From: Massariosphaeria phaeospora
Lineage: Eukaryota; Ascomycota; Dothideomycetes; Pleosporales
Direction: 5' to 3'
NCBI GenBank assembly: GCA_011032825.1
Contig: JAADJZ010000001.1
Span: forward strand, 1,674,001 to 1,738,000
Length of the DNA: 64,000 bases
Of this stretch, positions 50,490 through 61,871 are shown one piece after another. The translations under genes and the position numbers were made by a program. The notes beneath the pieces were generated by a model, which saw only the letters and a program-made list of their open reading frames with translations, made no database searches and had not been told where the DNA came from. Numbering within the stretch: position 1 is the stretch's first letter; each line of letters starts with the position of its first letter.

Positions 50490-51592
50490 ATGCTGTCACT
50501 TCCCTTCATAATCCCTCGGGCGGTAAGTTTTTGACCGCATCTTGCTTCAGTAAACAGTAAACAAACACTAGATGCCGCATTGTTGAAGCACCGCCCCAGA
50601 CGAGTACTTGACATGGAAACTTGGTCCATGACGCTGACTGCTACTAGGACGGGAGCCTCTGGCCCTCCCACCGCCTTCGAGACACCTACCTCGACGCCCC
50701 ATCCAACGACCCTCAAACCTCCGCCGCGCACAACACCCACCAAGGCCACAGCTCGCACCACAACCACCACACCAACCCCTCCCGCTCCTTCCTCGCCGCC
50801 CTGACCACAGACGAAAATGTCATCGACCAGCGCAAACAAAACGTTCGCCGCTTCGGCGCAGGTTGGATCCGCCCGCCCGGTGTCGCGAAAACCTACCAGG
50901 CCACCATGGACGAGGCTGCCGAGCGCGAAGAGCAGGAGATCCTAGCTAGGAGGGAGCAAGTCATGCTGGATCTCCAGGCCGCACAGCAGGACGCGGCAAA
51001 TGCGGAAGCGCGCGAGCAAGGCGAGGACGAGGAGATGGAGGACGAGCGTGATCTGGACGACGAGGTGCCTGAAGCGGAGGCTGACGACAGCGACGTTTCT
51101 GCATCCGACGTCAGCGGTAGCGAGGTCGAGGAAGGAGATACGAGTGCACTGGGCGCACATCCGGGTGACATGACGTTTAACGAAGACAGTTTCCTGGAGG
51201 GCAGCATGGTCCACGCGGAGGTCGAACACATGCTCGAGATGGAGGAGGCCGAGCTAGCTGGCGTGTTGCAAGATGAGCGGGACCTAGACGACGACGTACC
51301 AGAAGCGGGAAGTTATGAGCATACCGATTCGGAACTCGAGGAGTCAGACTCTGAGGCTGACGCAAGCTTTGCGCTGCCGGGAAGCGCTGCCACCCGACGG
51401 GCCGCGAGGCGAAGCTCTGCACGACTGAGTGGCGGTCTTCAGCAGCGTGTGCAAGGTAGTAGGAACAGTGTTGGATTCGAGGGAAGCAGTTCAATCATGG
51501 AGGGTAGCTCGTTTCTTCGCAGTTCGCCCGCCGCTGTAAGGGGTAATCTGAGAGCTCAGTTTATGGGAGCGCGTGGCAGGACAGGTGTATGA
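50490..51592 (+). CDS. APC15: Anaphase-promoting complex subunit 15 (Apc15/Mnd2 family)
   Basis: Exons 50490-50522 and 50648-51592 give 325 residues after removing a 125-nt intron (GTAAGT..CTACTAG). The 11-residue first exon MLSLPFIIPRA and the start of exon 2, DGSLWPSHRLRD, match the N-terminal MLxLPxxxPRD..SLWP pattern of fungal APC15. RRFGAGWIRPPGVAKT (77-92) is its signature. A Glu-rich helix (MDEAAEREEQEILARREQVM) and two copies of ERDLDD.VPEA follow, then an acidic Ser-rich tail. APC15 helps the cyclosome auto-ubiquitinate Cdc20 and release the mitotic checkpoint complex. The tail after residue 250 is Arg/Ser/Gly-rich and disordered. Confidence 0.82.
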
Positions 51593-51883
51593 AGAGGGAA
51601 AGGTTTCATGTCTCATGACGATATGATATACGTATGACTGCTGCACGATACCCCGGATGACTGCAAAGGAAGAGCAATTAATATCAGCAGATTGTTGCAT
51701 AAGGTGGTTTGTCCCGCTATAGTCTGCGTTCCAACAAACCCACGAACTTGAAGTTCTTCGTAAATGTTAGTGATTGCTGCATGTCCTCTCATGATAAGGC
51801 CAAGGTCTCTGCGCTCTTCTGTACTCCGCCATGCCAGACTCGATCAGCACCATTCTGCCTCTCTCAAACCTTGGCTCGTCCCC

Positions 51884-52873
51884 TCACATGGTCCACCTTC
51901 TGCCACCCATCTTCCATGCAGCGCTCTCCAGAAACTCTCCACACTCCCTATAAGTCACCGCCCACTGGGCCCTCACGTGTGCCTGTAGCCATGCCCCAGT
52001 CTCCGTCCACGCAATCCACTCCTTCACCTCGTCCATGCCAGCCTCCAGCAAATACTTCTCCATCCTCGGCTCAAAGTCCCAGCTGTCATCCACAACCCCC
52101 TTCATCTGGCGCAGCCTGGCCGAGCGTTCCGACTCCGACACCGACTCCGACTCCAACTCCGACACACCCATCATAGCGCGCATGCCTCTCTTTATGCTCA
52201 ACAACGCATAATCCGGAATAGAGTACAGCGCGGCGAGGAGCTTGTATCGCGTGATTATGACGGCGATGCTGCAGGGGGACGAGAGGAGAGATGCAGCGAG
52301 CGATTTGCGGGCGCGGGGTGCGGACGTGCAGTTCTGCGCTGATTCTGCGACGAGGTGGCGCGAGATCGGGCGGCCGGTGCCGATGGGGAGGTGAGCGCCA
52401 AAGGCAGCGGCTGGAACGGGCTGGATCGGCACGCGGACGTGGAGTTGCAGGTGGATGGGACACGGCTGCGTGTGTAAGGTTTCGAGGGGTGGCGTGAAGA
52501 CGAGGCATTTCTGGATTACTTGATCGGCATAGAGGATGCTAAGGAGGTAATCTAGAGTTCAGTCAGTACGTTTAAGGGCTGAAGGTATGCGAGCGAGGCT
52601 GTTGTTGCACGTACTCAAGTCTGCGTCAGTCCATTCGAATGCCGTAGACGTGCGATGACGTTCGAGCGGAGGTTCGATCTCGGTGTTGTAGTCGGCGAGA
52701 GAGGTGATGCTCGACTGGGGACTCAGTGAGGAGGTGGACGGAAGAGACGTAATCGCAGGGACTTCGAAGTGGTCCGGGAAGCTCAGCGTCTTGCCTAGAG
52801 GGCTAGGGCTGTAGATGGTATCGTCAAGCATAACGAGCTCGTCGGAGACTTCAACGACGGATACCGTGGCCAT
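51884..52873 (-). CDS. Hypothetical protein, 308 residues
   Basis: Minus-strand exons 52873-52615 and 52551-51884 joined across a 63-nt intron; the junction TDADLNYLLSILYADQVIQ keeps a smooth hydrophobic pattern. The N-terminal 75 residues are Ser/Pro-rich. The middle is moderately hydrophobic with a long helix (SIAVIITRYKLLAALYSIPD). The C-terminal part is acidic and Trp-rich (DDSWDFEPRMEKYLLEAGMD, EWIAWTETGAWLQ). A Glu-Ser repeat (SELESESVSESE) comes from a GACTCC-type tandem tract at about 52125-52160. I do not recognise a family. It is tail-to-tail with APC15, 291 bases apart. Confidence 0.65.
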
Positions 52874-53429
52874 GGTGCGTGGCGTTGCTGGCGTTGCTGG
52901 AAGTTACTGTAGATGAAGTTTCCAGGTCCGGAAGAATCAAGCTAGGATAAAGCCGCTGACACGGGAATTTGTCGCCACGAGGATATCACTTGGACGTGGT
53001 GACAGTAGATGGGGAGAGGGAAAAGTAAAGGCGAAGGTCGGCGAAGCTCTATATTGAACGATGAGTACAATAGAAGTGATTGCGAACAATAAGAAAGAGT
53101 GAAAGTTCCCACGTTGAAGAGTTGCGGTGATGAATCTACTTAAAAGGGTGGTGAATCCTCGGGAGCGAGTGAAAAGAGGATTCACGATGCCTTACTCACA
53201 CAGCGCCTGACAGCGTCAAGTATACGTAGTGAGTAACCCACGCAAACTGAGAATCAACGTCAGGAGGTGTGCTATCAAGAGAACGCATGGAATAGCAATC
53301 GGCCGTTAGGTTACCGGAAAATCCATCAAGGGTGTCCATACATTCACTGCCCACGCAAAACGAGTTTTAGGAAGACCGGACTTGTTTGTAAAATGGTTGT
53401 TCATTCAGCCGCGATATAATATACAGAAC
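52874..53429. other. Intergenic region between two minus-strand genes
   Basis: 556 bases: promoter of the hypothetical gene and 3' flank of NDUFA8. Nothing further is seen. Confidence 0.5.
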
Positions 53430-53987
53430 TCAGTGCGAAGAAAAGATTTGGCGCGCTCGCAAGTGGACGGGCTGCTCGTTCTTGGGTGTGTCGGGTATCG
53501 TCTTCTCTAGTTTCTACGCCGGTCAGAGCCAATTCAAAAGCTGCGAAGACAGATGCACATACTAGCTTGTCAAATACGCATTTGTTCAGTCTCCGCTCTT
53601 CCGATCGGCAGTTCCACAGCTGCTGATTCTGGTTCTCCAAGCACTGCCAGTGGGTGCGGAACTCTGCCAGGCAGTTCTCGTTGATGTCCTTGATACTGCC
53701 AGCAGTTTAGTCATATATCATCACTACGCCTCGTCTAAGAGGGACTCATACACGCTCGCCGCGCATCTTGTAACCTTACGGCCTTCCTTCATGCACTCTA
53801 GCTCTCCCCGGCCGTTCGACTCCGTCTTGCACATCATGTAGTCATCGTTGTACGCTTTGCATCGTGCACCGATAAAGTAGGAAGCGCTCAGAAGGGGCGC
53901 CGAGCTGGCGCCGAGCTCCTTCACTTTGGGGATGTCGTCGGGCAGAGGGGTGGTGTCGATGAGGGCCTGCTGATTGAACCTGGGCAT
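53430..53987 (-). CDS. NDUFA8: NADH:ubiquinone oxidoreductase subunit NDUFA8 (20.8 kDa type)
   Basis: Minus-strand exons 53987-53752, 53695-53563 and 53513-53430; introns 56 and 49 nt; 150 residues. It is an accessory subunit of respiratory complex I in the intermembrane space. Four perfect CX9C pairs are present: CKAYNDDYMMC, CMKEGRKVTRC, CLAEFRTHWQC and CRSEERRLNKC, the double CHCH fold imported by the Mia40 pathway. The N-terminal LIDTTPLPDDIPKVKELGAS and the C-terminal KLEKTIPDTPKNEQPVHLR fit the fungal 20.8-kDa subunit. The acceptor giving KLEKTIP was chosen because it restores this conserved end; reading through gives unrelated sequence. Confidence 0.93.
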
Positions 53988-54548
53988 TTTTAGCTGGGGA
54001 TCTCCTATGGGCAGCTCCGGGACATGTATACCTAGGCTGTCGCGACGACATGTTGAGTCTGAGAGGCCAATGGCGGCAAACCGGTGCACAAACTGAATTG
54101 GCGGTTGAGCTGGCCGGCGGATCGTGAAGTGAGGTCGCGCGGGTCGGTCTGCCAAGCGCGACCGGGGTGTGATTGGCTGGCGCGCGGCACCTGGAGCTCT
54201 TTCTTTGAGCGCGGCCTGCAACAACCCAACGCAACTCTGCTCACGGCGCTTTACACCTCGCTTCCACCCTCGCGACACTCCTCTTCCGCGGTCTCATTCA
54301 ATGCGTCTGTAGATCTTCAACAGCTCGACCACCGAAGCTCCTCCCGTGATTGTGCGCGCGCTCGGACAACGCGTACCAAACAACAGTCTACGATCCCCAC
54401 GGCTTCTTGATACCATCCGCACGATCATTAGCTGCACTACTTCTCAGCACATTGAAACCGCCCCACAGCACCGATTCGCCCGATACAATAATTCCGGCCT
54501 GTCCACATACAACGGCACAACACTCCACGCGACCGCTGCATCGCCAGG
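53988..54548. promoter_or_regulatory. Divergent promoter region of NDUFA8 and NUP57
   Basis: 561 bases between head-to-head start codons. The ORFs extending through it are shadows or upstream frames. No specific element is assigned. Confidence 0.5.
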
Positions 54549-55955
54549 ATGCCTAGCTTTGGCGTCGGAACTGGGTTCGGTGCAGGAGAGAAGAAGACAG
54601 GCACACTGTTTGGCAGCACTACAGCTCCCCCAGGAGGCCTCTTCTCACAGTCGCAGCAACCCGCCGCACAGTCGACAACAGGTCTGTTCGGGGCGTCTGC
54701 AGCTCCACAACAGAACACTGGTCTATTCGGTTCATCGCAAGTGCAGAATCAGGGCTCGAACATATTCAACCAACCCCAGCAGCAGAGCCAGGGCTCAAAC
54801 ATTTTCAACCAACCTCAGCAGCAGAACCAAGGCTCAAACCTGTTCAATCAGCCTCAGCAGCAGAATCAAGGCTCAAATATGTTCAACCAGCCCCAGCAGC
54901 AACAGCAACAACAACCCCAGATGAACAACAGCATCTTCGGAGGCATGTTGCAGCCCACGCCGGCGCTTAATCAAGTACAGGCACAACAGTTACAACAGTC
55001 GCAAACAGTACTTCCACAGCTAAGGCAGTCCCTACAAGCTCCTTTCGCCAGCACGTCGATGACTGCGCAGAGCAAGTTACCCGAAAATGCTCCCCGAGGC
55101 CTTAGCTAATTGAAATTCTTAGGGGAGAAGTCGGTGGTAGAACAGATCAGGATCCTGAGTGCCAAATGGAACCCCAAGGAGATCGAGTGCGTGTTCGACC
55201 ACTACTTCTATAACTCGGTCAAGCCTGAAGAAGCGCCTTTCTACGGACCGCAAGCGCACGAAAATGAGCGCAAGTGGGAAGAAGCTCTGGGAAAGAAACC
55301 CAACCCAGGCTCCATCCCTGTGCTTGCTCGCGGATTCGAGGACGTTATGGCCCGCGTCAGCTACCAGCACATTGCCGTCTCTGCTCTCCGCACCCGGCTA
55401 CACGAAATCAACACAAGCCTGACCTTGATGAAGAATACTCATGAGCTGAATGTTGCGTCGCGGATTACTGAAGCGAAGCGGAAACACGTTGTCTTCACAC
55501 AGCGGATACTAGCATTGGCCACAAAGGTACAGATCTTGAGGAGCAGAGGATATGTAATGGATCAGGCGGAAGAAGAGCTCAAGAAGAAGTTAATTGAGTT
55601 GGAGAAGAAGACTTTTGATCCCGTCCTGGGTGGCAGGCAAGAAGAGATCTGGGCAAGAATGTCTGGTGTACGAGAACGCGCTCGGATATTACAAGAAGAG
55701 ACAGAGAAGTTGGGCAAGACCGTTGAGAGCCAGCAATCTGGAGAACTGCTTTCTGCGGAAGACCAGAAGCAGGTGGAGAAGGTAAGATTTATATCTGCCA
55801 TGTTTTGCACCCATAAGCTAACGTTAAGGCAGCTTCTAAAAGACTACGACCGCCAGCTCGAACATCTCAAGAAGTGGGTCGACGACACAAAGCAAGAGTA
55901 CGAAGACTGGGAGAAAGACAGGAAGCCAGCCAAGTCTGCTGCTGGTGGAAGGTGA
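54549..55955 (+). CDS. NUP57: Nucleoporin Nup57/Nup54 family, FG-repeat type
   Basis: Exons 54549-55071, 55123-55781 and 55833-55955 give 434 residues. The protein lines the central channel of the nuclear pore. Residues 1-62 carry GLFG-like repeats (TLFGS, GLFGA, GLFGS); 67-118 are four 13-residue Gln/Asn repeats. From about 175 the alpha-helical Nup54 domain follows: VVEQIRILSAKWNP, CVFDHYFYNSV, FYGPQAHENERKWEEALGKK and a coiled coil (AEEELKKKLIELEKK). Intron 1 (51 nt) uses a GC donor, GCAAGT, with branch GCTAAT and TTAG acceptor; without its removal an in-frame TAA at 55107 would end the protein. Intron 2 (51 nt, 55782-55832) has no stop and could be retained in frame. Confidence 0.88.
54747..54902 (+). 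repeat. Four 39-bp in-frame tandem repeats in NUP57
   Basis: Each 39-base unit codes for 13 residues of the form (N/S)QGSN(I/L/M)FNQPQQQ. Unit boundaries fall at 54747, 54786, 54825 and 54864. The aromatic residue is followed by Asn, not Gly. A short CAG/CAA run follows directly. Confidence 0.95.
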
Positions 55956-57390
55956 AAGACTACCCAAGGTCATGCATGTACAAGTACGGGGGAATTTCTA
56001 GACCATGTTAGGCCACAATTGTGACATTTTCGGAATACCAAAAGGCGTCTAGGGTACCAGAACAAGGTGTAACAGTGGCAGAGGACGATAATCCAGATAC
56101 CACGCCATGCATTGATGCGGCATATCCAGCGAAACGTCCACAATGTTCAGGTGGGCAAACGTTCAAGTTTGATTAGAGAGCACTACCCATAAATCATAAT
56201 GCGGACGGAGTTCCTTCCAAAAATGTTCCCTAATGTTGTTACAATGCGCTCCGTCCCCATGCCTCTATACTACAGTGATGTTCCCTCGCAGACCGTAGTC
56301 TCTAACACCGTCCGTGAATGGAGTATCGGGTCGCACCGCTCCCTCGCATCATGTCCAATTTATACAAGTTTTCGCGCGTAGTCGATCAGGAAGGGAGCTA
56401 TTGTATATCAGCTAAGAGGAGCTACGTGTACGATCCACTAGATACTTACACAGGTAGAGCACCGCGCATGCTGCGCTCGTCCACTTGATGTCTAATGCCG
56501 TCCGCGCCTCGGCTTCCTATTCAGTTGTCTTAGCTACATGCCTGCAAAGTTGTCGTCGGCTATCGCATGCGTACCTCGAGCTCCTTCTTGCTGGGCTGTG
56601 GTGGTGCTGTTTGCTGGCTTTAGCTTCAGACTCGTTCGTGGCTTTGGAAGCGGAAGACTTACGGCCGCCGAACATTGTGGATGTGATAGCTGGGAGTTTG
56701 GGGTTGGTTTGGAGGGAGGTGTGGAGTAGGTTTGATTACGAGGTTGTGGTTGCGCGTAGAGGTGTTATGACGTTCTTGGATGGTGCTTGCGTAGAAAAGT
56801 TGTCGGGTGCGGCGGCGGGATGATCCGGATCACGTGTGGAGCTAAGTAAACCTTATCATCGAGGTGGGAAAGCGAAAGACTCATCTATCACGCATCTATC
56901 ACACGTTTCTTCGTCGTAACACACAAGAACGTCATGTCCAATTGCGAACTATTCAGATTCGCTGTTTATTCTTAATATATCATCAACGCACTCCGGTATT
57001 TCTTAAGTATGATTTGATTGATATCGGGGCCTACTGGCTACATAACTGTACCAAAAAGGCAAGGGGTTTTTGACGAACCACCCATTCAGCTCATGCTGAA
57101 AACAAATGAGGATCCTCGCTCTGGGCGTGCGAAGCTTTTGTTCTTGGGGTTTGTTTCATAGGATCGCCGGAACCGACACGGCTGGCACCCCACTGATTTC
57201 ACATACAGTCACTATTGGTTGGAGAAGAGTCATACTCAGGATCAAGGGTGCTGGACATTAGGGTAATCGACGTTGTGGCTCATTTTAGCTTGGGAGTTAC
57301 TCATGGGTGGTATATCTACTCGACTCTTCTGCAATAATGAGCTCTTAACAAACCTTCTGAGCTTCTCACCCTCGTCACTCGTTCCCTAAC
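55956..57390. other. Intergenic region without a supported gene
   Basis: 1.4 kb between NUP57 and the GH55 gene, moderately AT-rich toward the right. A 112-codon ORF at 56485-56823 has a hydrophobic Leu/Cys/Trp stretch but no recognisable family. The final 150 bases form the GH55 promoter and leader. Confidence 0.5.
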
Positions 57391-60190
57391 ATGTTCCCCT
57401 TTATTTATATTGTATTTTTGCTCTCCCCTTGCGCTCTTGCGCTCCGCGCTCGCCCATGCCGCGACCTGCCCCTGACCCACTCTGTGGCAGCGGCGCCCTA
57501 CGAAGTTCCCACCTCTGCCTCTGTGGCAGCGACGCCATATGAAGTTCCCACCTCTGCCTCTGTGGCAGGGACGCCCTATGAAGTTCCCACCTCTATTCCT
57601 CAACCGGGCACTGGCTCCTGTGCACCGTACTGGTTAGAGAACATCAAGCACCAAGGTGTTGCTTCATTCAATACTGATACCAACTCGACATCCTTAGCAC
57701 TCGGCCGAAACCAAACGTACCAGGTCTTCAGGAATGTGAAAGAATATGGTGCTGCTGGTGATGGACGAACCGACGACACTGCTGCGATTCAGAAGGCTAT
57801 CAGTGATGGTGGCCGCTGTGCTCCAGGCAGTACCTGCCAATCGACTACGAAAACTCCAGCCGTCGTCTACTTTCCGCAAGGAACGTATATGATATCGTCT
57901 TCCATCATTGATTACTACTGCACCCAGGTAAGTCTTCAAGTCGAGTATACGGGTTTCGCTGACCGAGTCATAGATCATTGGAAATCCGAATTGTTTGCCA
58001 ACTATTCTGGCTGCGGCTAACTTTAGCATGACTGGCGGACGACTCGGCCTCATTGATGGCTCTCCGTACCAGAATACGAGCAAAACTGGATTTGGCCCTA
58101 CTAACACCTTCTTTCGCCAGATCAGGAATCTCATCTTCGATATGACTCGCATACCCGCTAATGTTCTGGTCCCTGCTATCCATTGGCCCACCGCTCAAAC
58201 AACTAGCCTTCAAAACCTAGTGTTCAATATGTCTGCCGCGAACGGAACGCAACATGAGGGTATCTTCGTCGAGGAAGGGTCAGGGGGCTTCATGGCCGAC
58301 TTGGTCTTTCATGGTGGGAACAACGGATTCAACGTTGGGTAAGTACGATAGCTGTTGTCTCTCTGCTGTACCCATTCTAATATTATTTAGGAACCAGCAG
58401 TTTACCACTCGCAACCTCACGTTCATCAACTGTGTAACTGCTATCAACCAGCTTTGGAGCTGGGGATGGACATATAAGAGCGTAACTATCGTCGGTTGTC
58501 AAGTTGGTCTAAATATCTCCGCCGGAGGACCCAGTGCCCTCAAGGTTGGATCTATCACGCTATTGGACAGTTCGATCACAAACACAAGTGTGGGAATCCT
58601 AACCGCGCGAACCAGCAACTCGGAACCTGCTGGCGCTGGCAGCGTATACCTCGAGAACGTTAAGCTGGACAATGTCGAAATTGCTGTAGCCGGTCTCAAT
58701 GGAACAGTCCTTCCAGGTTCAAGGGATGCTATGACCATCCAAGCCTGGGCCGATGGCCATCGATACATATCCGACGGCCCAATAGGTCCGGTCAATATTC
58801 GTGGCGATATTTCTCCAACAAATAGGTCCGCTACTCTACTGGAGAACCCCGACGACCCTTATTCAAAGTACCTCGAGCGATCCAAGCCTCAATATGGCGA
58901 CGTGGCCCAAGATAAATTTCTCAGTGCTAGGACTTTGGGTGCTAAAGGAGATGGCCACACCGACGATACTCACGCCCTTAACGCGGCTATCCTGCAGGCA
59001 CAGAGAGATGGGAAGATTCTTTTCGTTGATGCTGGCTTCTATCTCGTCAATAGTACCATCTATATCCCCCCAGGCTCCAAGATCGTCGGCGAGGCCCTAG
59101 CTTCTGTTATTCTCTCGAACGGTAGCTTCTTTAACGACATGAATAATCCCCAGCCTGTGGTCCAGGTCGCTCTCGGTGGCGAACGAGGCTCGGTAGAATG
59201 GTCCGACATGTTTGTCAGCACTAAAGGCCAACAAGCTGGTGCTGTACTGATTGAATGGAATCTCGGCACTTATGAAGGAACCTCCGGAATGTGGGATGTT
59301 CATACTCGAATTGGCGGCTTTGCTGGCTCCGACTTACAGACCGAACAATGCGAGAAGACGCCAGACATTGTTATCACGCCCTCGAATCTAGTTCAGAAAT
59401 GCATTGCGGCGTATATCTCGGTACATGTCACGAAGTGGGCTACTGGCCTGTATATGGAGAACGTGTGGCTATGGACAGCTGACCACGACTTGGACGATTC
59501 CCGAAATAACAACACACAAATCACCATCTATGCGGGCCGGGGATTACTTATCGAGAGTCTGGCGGGTAGAATGTGGTTGTGAGTTCAATCGTCTCTGTGT
59601 TTCGAGTTTCAGTTAACAATTCTAGATATGGGACTGCGGTCGAACATCATGTGAAGTACGAGTATCAGTTCGTTGATACGCACAACATCTTCATGGGCCA
59701 GATTCAAACGGAGACCGCGTACGTTTTACCACTCATGAGCCCATCGTCTTAGTATCTAACATGTCCCAGATACTATCAACCGAACCCCGACGCCACCATC
59801 CCGTTCCCCGAAAACGCGACTCTCAGTGACCCCCTGTTTACCCTGTCTAATACTATGAATGGGTTGAACGGAACCAATGGCACTAGAACCAACACCGCCG
59901 TGGGCTGGGGCCTTCGGATCCTCCGCAGCTCCAATATCACCGCCTATGGAGTAGGCCTCTACAGCTTCTTCGACAACTACTCGACCAACTGCTCCGCAGT
60001 CGGCAGTGGCGCCAGCTGTCAAACTCGCATGCTCAGCATTGAGGGCTACGCGAATTCGCATAGTATCAATCTGTATAACTTGAATACTGTGGGTGCGACC
60101 CAGATGGTGACGAGGGATGGGGTGGACTTGGCGAGTAATGTGGACAACAATAGTACGTTTGTGGATACTATTAATGTGTTTAGGATCTGA
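57391..60190 (+). CDS. Secreted exo-beta-1,3-glucanase, glycoside hydrolase family 55
   Basis: Exons 57391-57927, 57974-58338, 58391-59578, 59626-59718 and 59770-60190 give 867 residues; introns 46-52 nt. The leader MFPFIYIVFLLSPCALALRA is a signal peptide. Three 13-residue repeats (31-69) and a Pro/Thr linker precede the catalytic region. Two pectate-lyase-like beta-helix modules open with the same GDGxTDDT pattern: VKEYGAAGDGRTDDTAAIQ near 110 and ARTLGAKGDGHTDDTHALN near 480, the hallmark of GH55. Other family blocks are AVVYFPQGTYMISSS, WGWTYKSVTIVGC, KWATGLYMENVWLWTADHD and MGQIQTETAYYQPNP. Many N-x-S/T sites suggest glycosylation. It would release glucose from beta-1,3-glucan in cell walls or stored laminarin-like polymers. 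Confidence 0.92.
57481..57597 (+). repeat. Three 39-bp in-frame tandem repeats in the GH55 gene
   Basis: Units at 57481-57519, 57520-57558 and 57559-57597 code for SVA.(A/T)PYEVPTS(A/I). They lie just after the signal peptide and form an Ala/Pro/Thr linker; near-identity at the DNA level points to recent expansion. Confidence 0.95.
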
Positions 60191-60480
60191 TTTCCCTTCT
60201 ATGTAGACTTTCATTCATTCATTAGTATGTAGAATTTGTTGTTTAATGAAGCGGATGCTTGTTGTACTTGCCGCATGGGCCGGTTCAGATGGTTGCGCGT
60301 CGTGATGAGAGGAAGCAACCTTCGACTATCATTCGCAGCAACTGGGAGGCCTGTACTAAAGCAAGCAAGAACCACTCACTTCTAGTGTCGTCTACAACTG
60401 CGGCTTCGCAGTGAGATTTGCTTTCTTATCCCCATTATCCCAACCCATCCATCCATCACGAGCAACGAACCGCATCAGAT

Positions 60481-60981
60481 ATGGTTAAGGACGAGTTCCC
60501 AGATTTCGGCAAGATTGTGCCCGTCTCTCATCCAATGAATTATTCTTGGGTCCGGGATTAGATACTTGGTTAGTTCTGATATGCGCGCCTACCTCGAAAC
60601 CTACCTCAGTCCCCATACCCCCGTCTCCAATTTACAGCACCCGACTAACCACCCATGTTTCCAGCCAACGCCCGAATCCTCTTTCCCAACCAACCCGTCA
60701 TCGAAATCATGACTGGCCGCGAATCCCAAAATCACGTCCGCTACAATGGGATGATCGACGTGCGGTTCTTGAGCGTCGCATGCTTGTACACCACAAAGAT
60801 TGTGAATGTCGGGCAAGATGGTCGCCCGGAAACCGCAACTGTGCTGCAAGTTTTAATGTACGGACCGCCCATTGTGGGAACTACGGGCGAGGCGATGGAT
60901 GAGCTGCTAGGAAAGACCGAGGATGGGATTCACAAGCTGAATCAGCAGATATTGATGGGCAAAACTGTGGTGTTGGCGTAA
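60481..60981 (+). pseudogene. Small conserved-looking gene with an apparent frameshift
   Basis: The 3' part (exon 60665-60981) codes for NARILFPNQPVIEIMTGRES, then VRYNGMIDVRFLSVACLYTT and GPPIVGTTGEAMDELLGKTED, a smooth globular sequence. A CTAAC branch and TTTCCAG acceptor precede it; a GT at 60609 joins RAYLETYLT to NARILF. Upstream, ATG at 60481 opens MVKDEFPDFGKIVPVSHPMN followed by YSWVRD and a stop; the next coding stretch (YLVSSDMRAYLETYL) is one frame away, with the shift near a GGG run at 60554-60556. Either the run holds an extra base (assembly error or mutation), or the real protein starts at ATG 60581 (114 residues). I know no family name. It follows the GH55 gene by 290 bases. 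Confidence 0.45.
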
Positions 60982-61871
60982 GGGAACGGTCGGATACGGA
61001 AATTGTGAGGAACGCGTGGGGTGGAGCTGAACGCGGAGTTATGGATATCTCTATTTCTAGTCCAGTGCGGGAGAGATCGATGTTGGATTGGTGTTGGTGG
61101 CTACGTTGCGGGAGGAGACCAGGCAACTATGTACCACGGCGGCTCACAGTTCATATGTACTTTTCTCTCTGAGATGATCCGTTCCGTCCGGCACTATTAA
61201 GGAGATCCTGAACCGTAGAAGCCATCCGTAAAATACGAGGTTACATGGCGGACAAACCCCCGGGGAAGGAGGGGGGCTAGGAGACTTACGCTAGTCCTCA
61301 AGTAGTATGAGACGGCGGAACGAAGCCACTCCGTTGCGCCCCTGTCAACTCCATGTCGACACCTCCCAACCATGTCGCCGCATCCTGTCGATCCGGCCAG
61401 GATGGCGTCGTGTTTCGTATCAAACCCTGCTTTCTGCCAGCCATTTCCACCATCACGGCACGCCTCCGCTCCCACCATGGCGTTCACACGCTCGGGCCTG
61501 GCCCCTGCACCACCACCACTACAGAACTGTCTAACCAACAGCAGACAGCGCCCGCCTTTCATACAGTCCTTGCACCCCTCGGTGCGACCCAGCCGGGCAT
61601 GAACTTCTGCAACACTTTCTTATCAGGTCTTGCAGCTGAAAGCCGGCCAACGGCGTAACACTGCATGACCCCTCAAATAACCATTCGCTAGACTTATTGG
61701 ATACGGAAAGTGGTCGCCGACTGCTCAGACCTATTATGCTGTAGCCTTCGCCTTCTCCGTTGTCTGTAAGCCTCGTCTCTCCGCAATCGTGGAGTGTCCG
61801 ATGCGTTCCCCCGAGCACATTTCACGTCTTGAACGTTGAGCGAAGACGCCTTCGCGCACATACTATCGAAG
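60982..61871. other. Intergenic region upstream of the permease
   Basis: 890 bases. The ORFs at 61200-61660 on both strands are Thr/Pro/His-rich and shadow-like. It presumably contains the permease promoter and leader. No other element is recognised. Confidence 0.45.
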
